Assembly (NCBI RefSeq): GCF_905475395.1
Contig: NC_058337.1
Coordinates: 93,862,368-93,926,367 of the forward strand
Length of the DNA: 64,000 nt
DNA from: Chrysoperla carnea
Lineage: Eukaryota; Arthropoda; Insecta; Neuroptera; Chrysopidae
Direction: 5' to 3'
Shown piece after piece: positions 45,767-64,000 of the stretch. How positions within the stretch are numbered: position 1 is the first letter of the stretch; every line of letters begins with the position of its first letter. Below the pieces are notes generated by a model. It was not told the DNA's origin, made no database searches, and worked only from the letters and a program-made list of their open reading frames with translations. The translations under genes and the position numbers were made by a program.

Positions 45767-64000
<18,234 letters not shown>

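Overview
The window is AT-rich nuclear DNA from an insect. The evidence is spliced genes with GT-AG introns, proteins of insect type (Suppressor of Hairless, XPG/mus201, RNMT, PCIF1), TTAGG-type pentamer repeats, and many dispersed repeats between and inside genes. The sequence alone does not fix the order. The Su(H) N-terminus looks more like that of non-dipteran insects, which is an impression and not a test.

Six protein-coding genes can be modelled, strictly alternating in strand (- + - + - +). (1) A small cytochrome b5-domain protein, 691-7306 (-), two exons split by a 6.2 kb intron. (2) An unrecognised three-exon gene, 11703-13891 (+). (3) mRNA cap guanine-N7 methyltransferase RNMT, 15406-17450 (-). 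(4) The cap m6Am methyltransferase PCIF1, 19256-24784 (+), six exons. (5) The nucleotide-excision-repair endonuclease XPG/ERCC5/mus201, 33396-39616 (-), four exons. (6) The Notch-pathway transcription factor Su(H)/RBPJ, 45785 onward (+). Only its first coding exon lies in the window; the remainder must lie beyond base 64000. All modelled junctions keep frame: RNMT about 435 aa, PCIF1 about 675 aa, XPG about 1204 aa, all close to usual family lengths. The exception is one junction in the unknown gene, where two splice choices fit.

The gene pairs are divergent. RNMT and PCIF1, which both methylate the mRNA 5' cap, sit head to head about 1.8 kb apart. XPG and Su(H) diverge across 6.2 kb, and the cytochrome b5 gene and the unknown gene across 4.4 kb. 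PCIF1 and XPG converge on 8.6 kb without genes.

The rest is mobile or repetitive. Near the left are a three-unit satellite of about 317 bp (1727-2622) with a dispersed copy, a 377-bp fold-back palindrome (8002-8378) and a nested GGCC-TIR element (9695-10280). The PCIF1 introns hold a TIR-type element and two tail-to-tail 3' ends of an RTE-like retroelement. From 40 kb to the right edge one roughly 550-bp repeat family recurs more than a dozen times in both orientations. The same region carries retroelement 3' ends tipped with (TTAGG)n and flanked by target-site duplications, a hAT/ZMYM-type fragment, and a Tc1/mariner-like inverted-repeat element with a Harbinger-like element inside it. No tRNA, rRNA or CRISPR array was seen.
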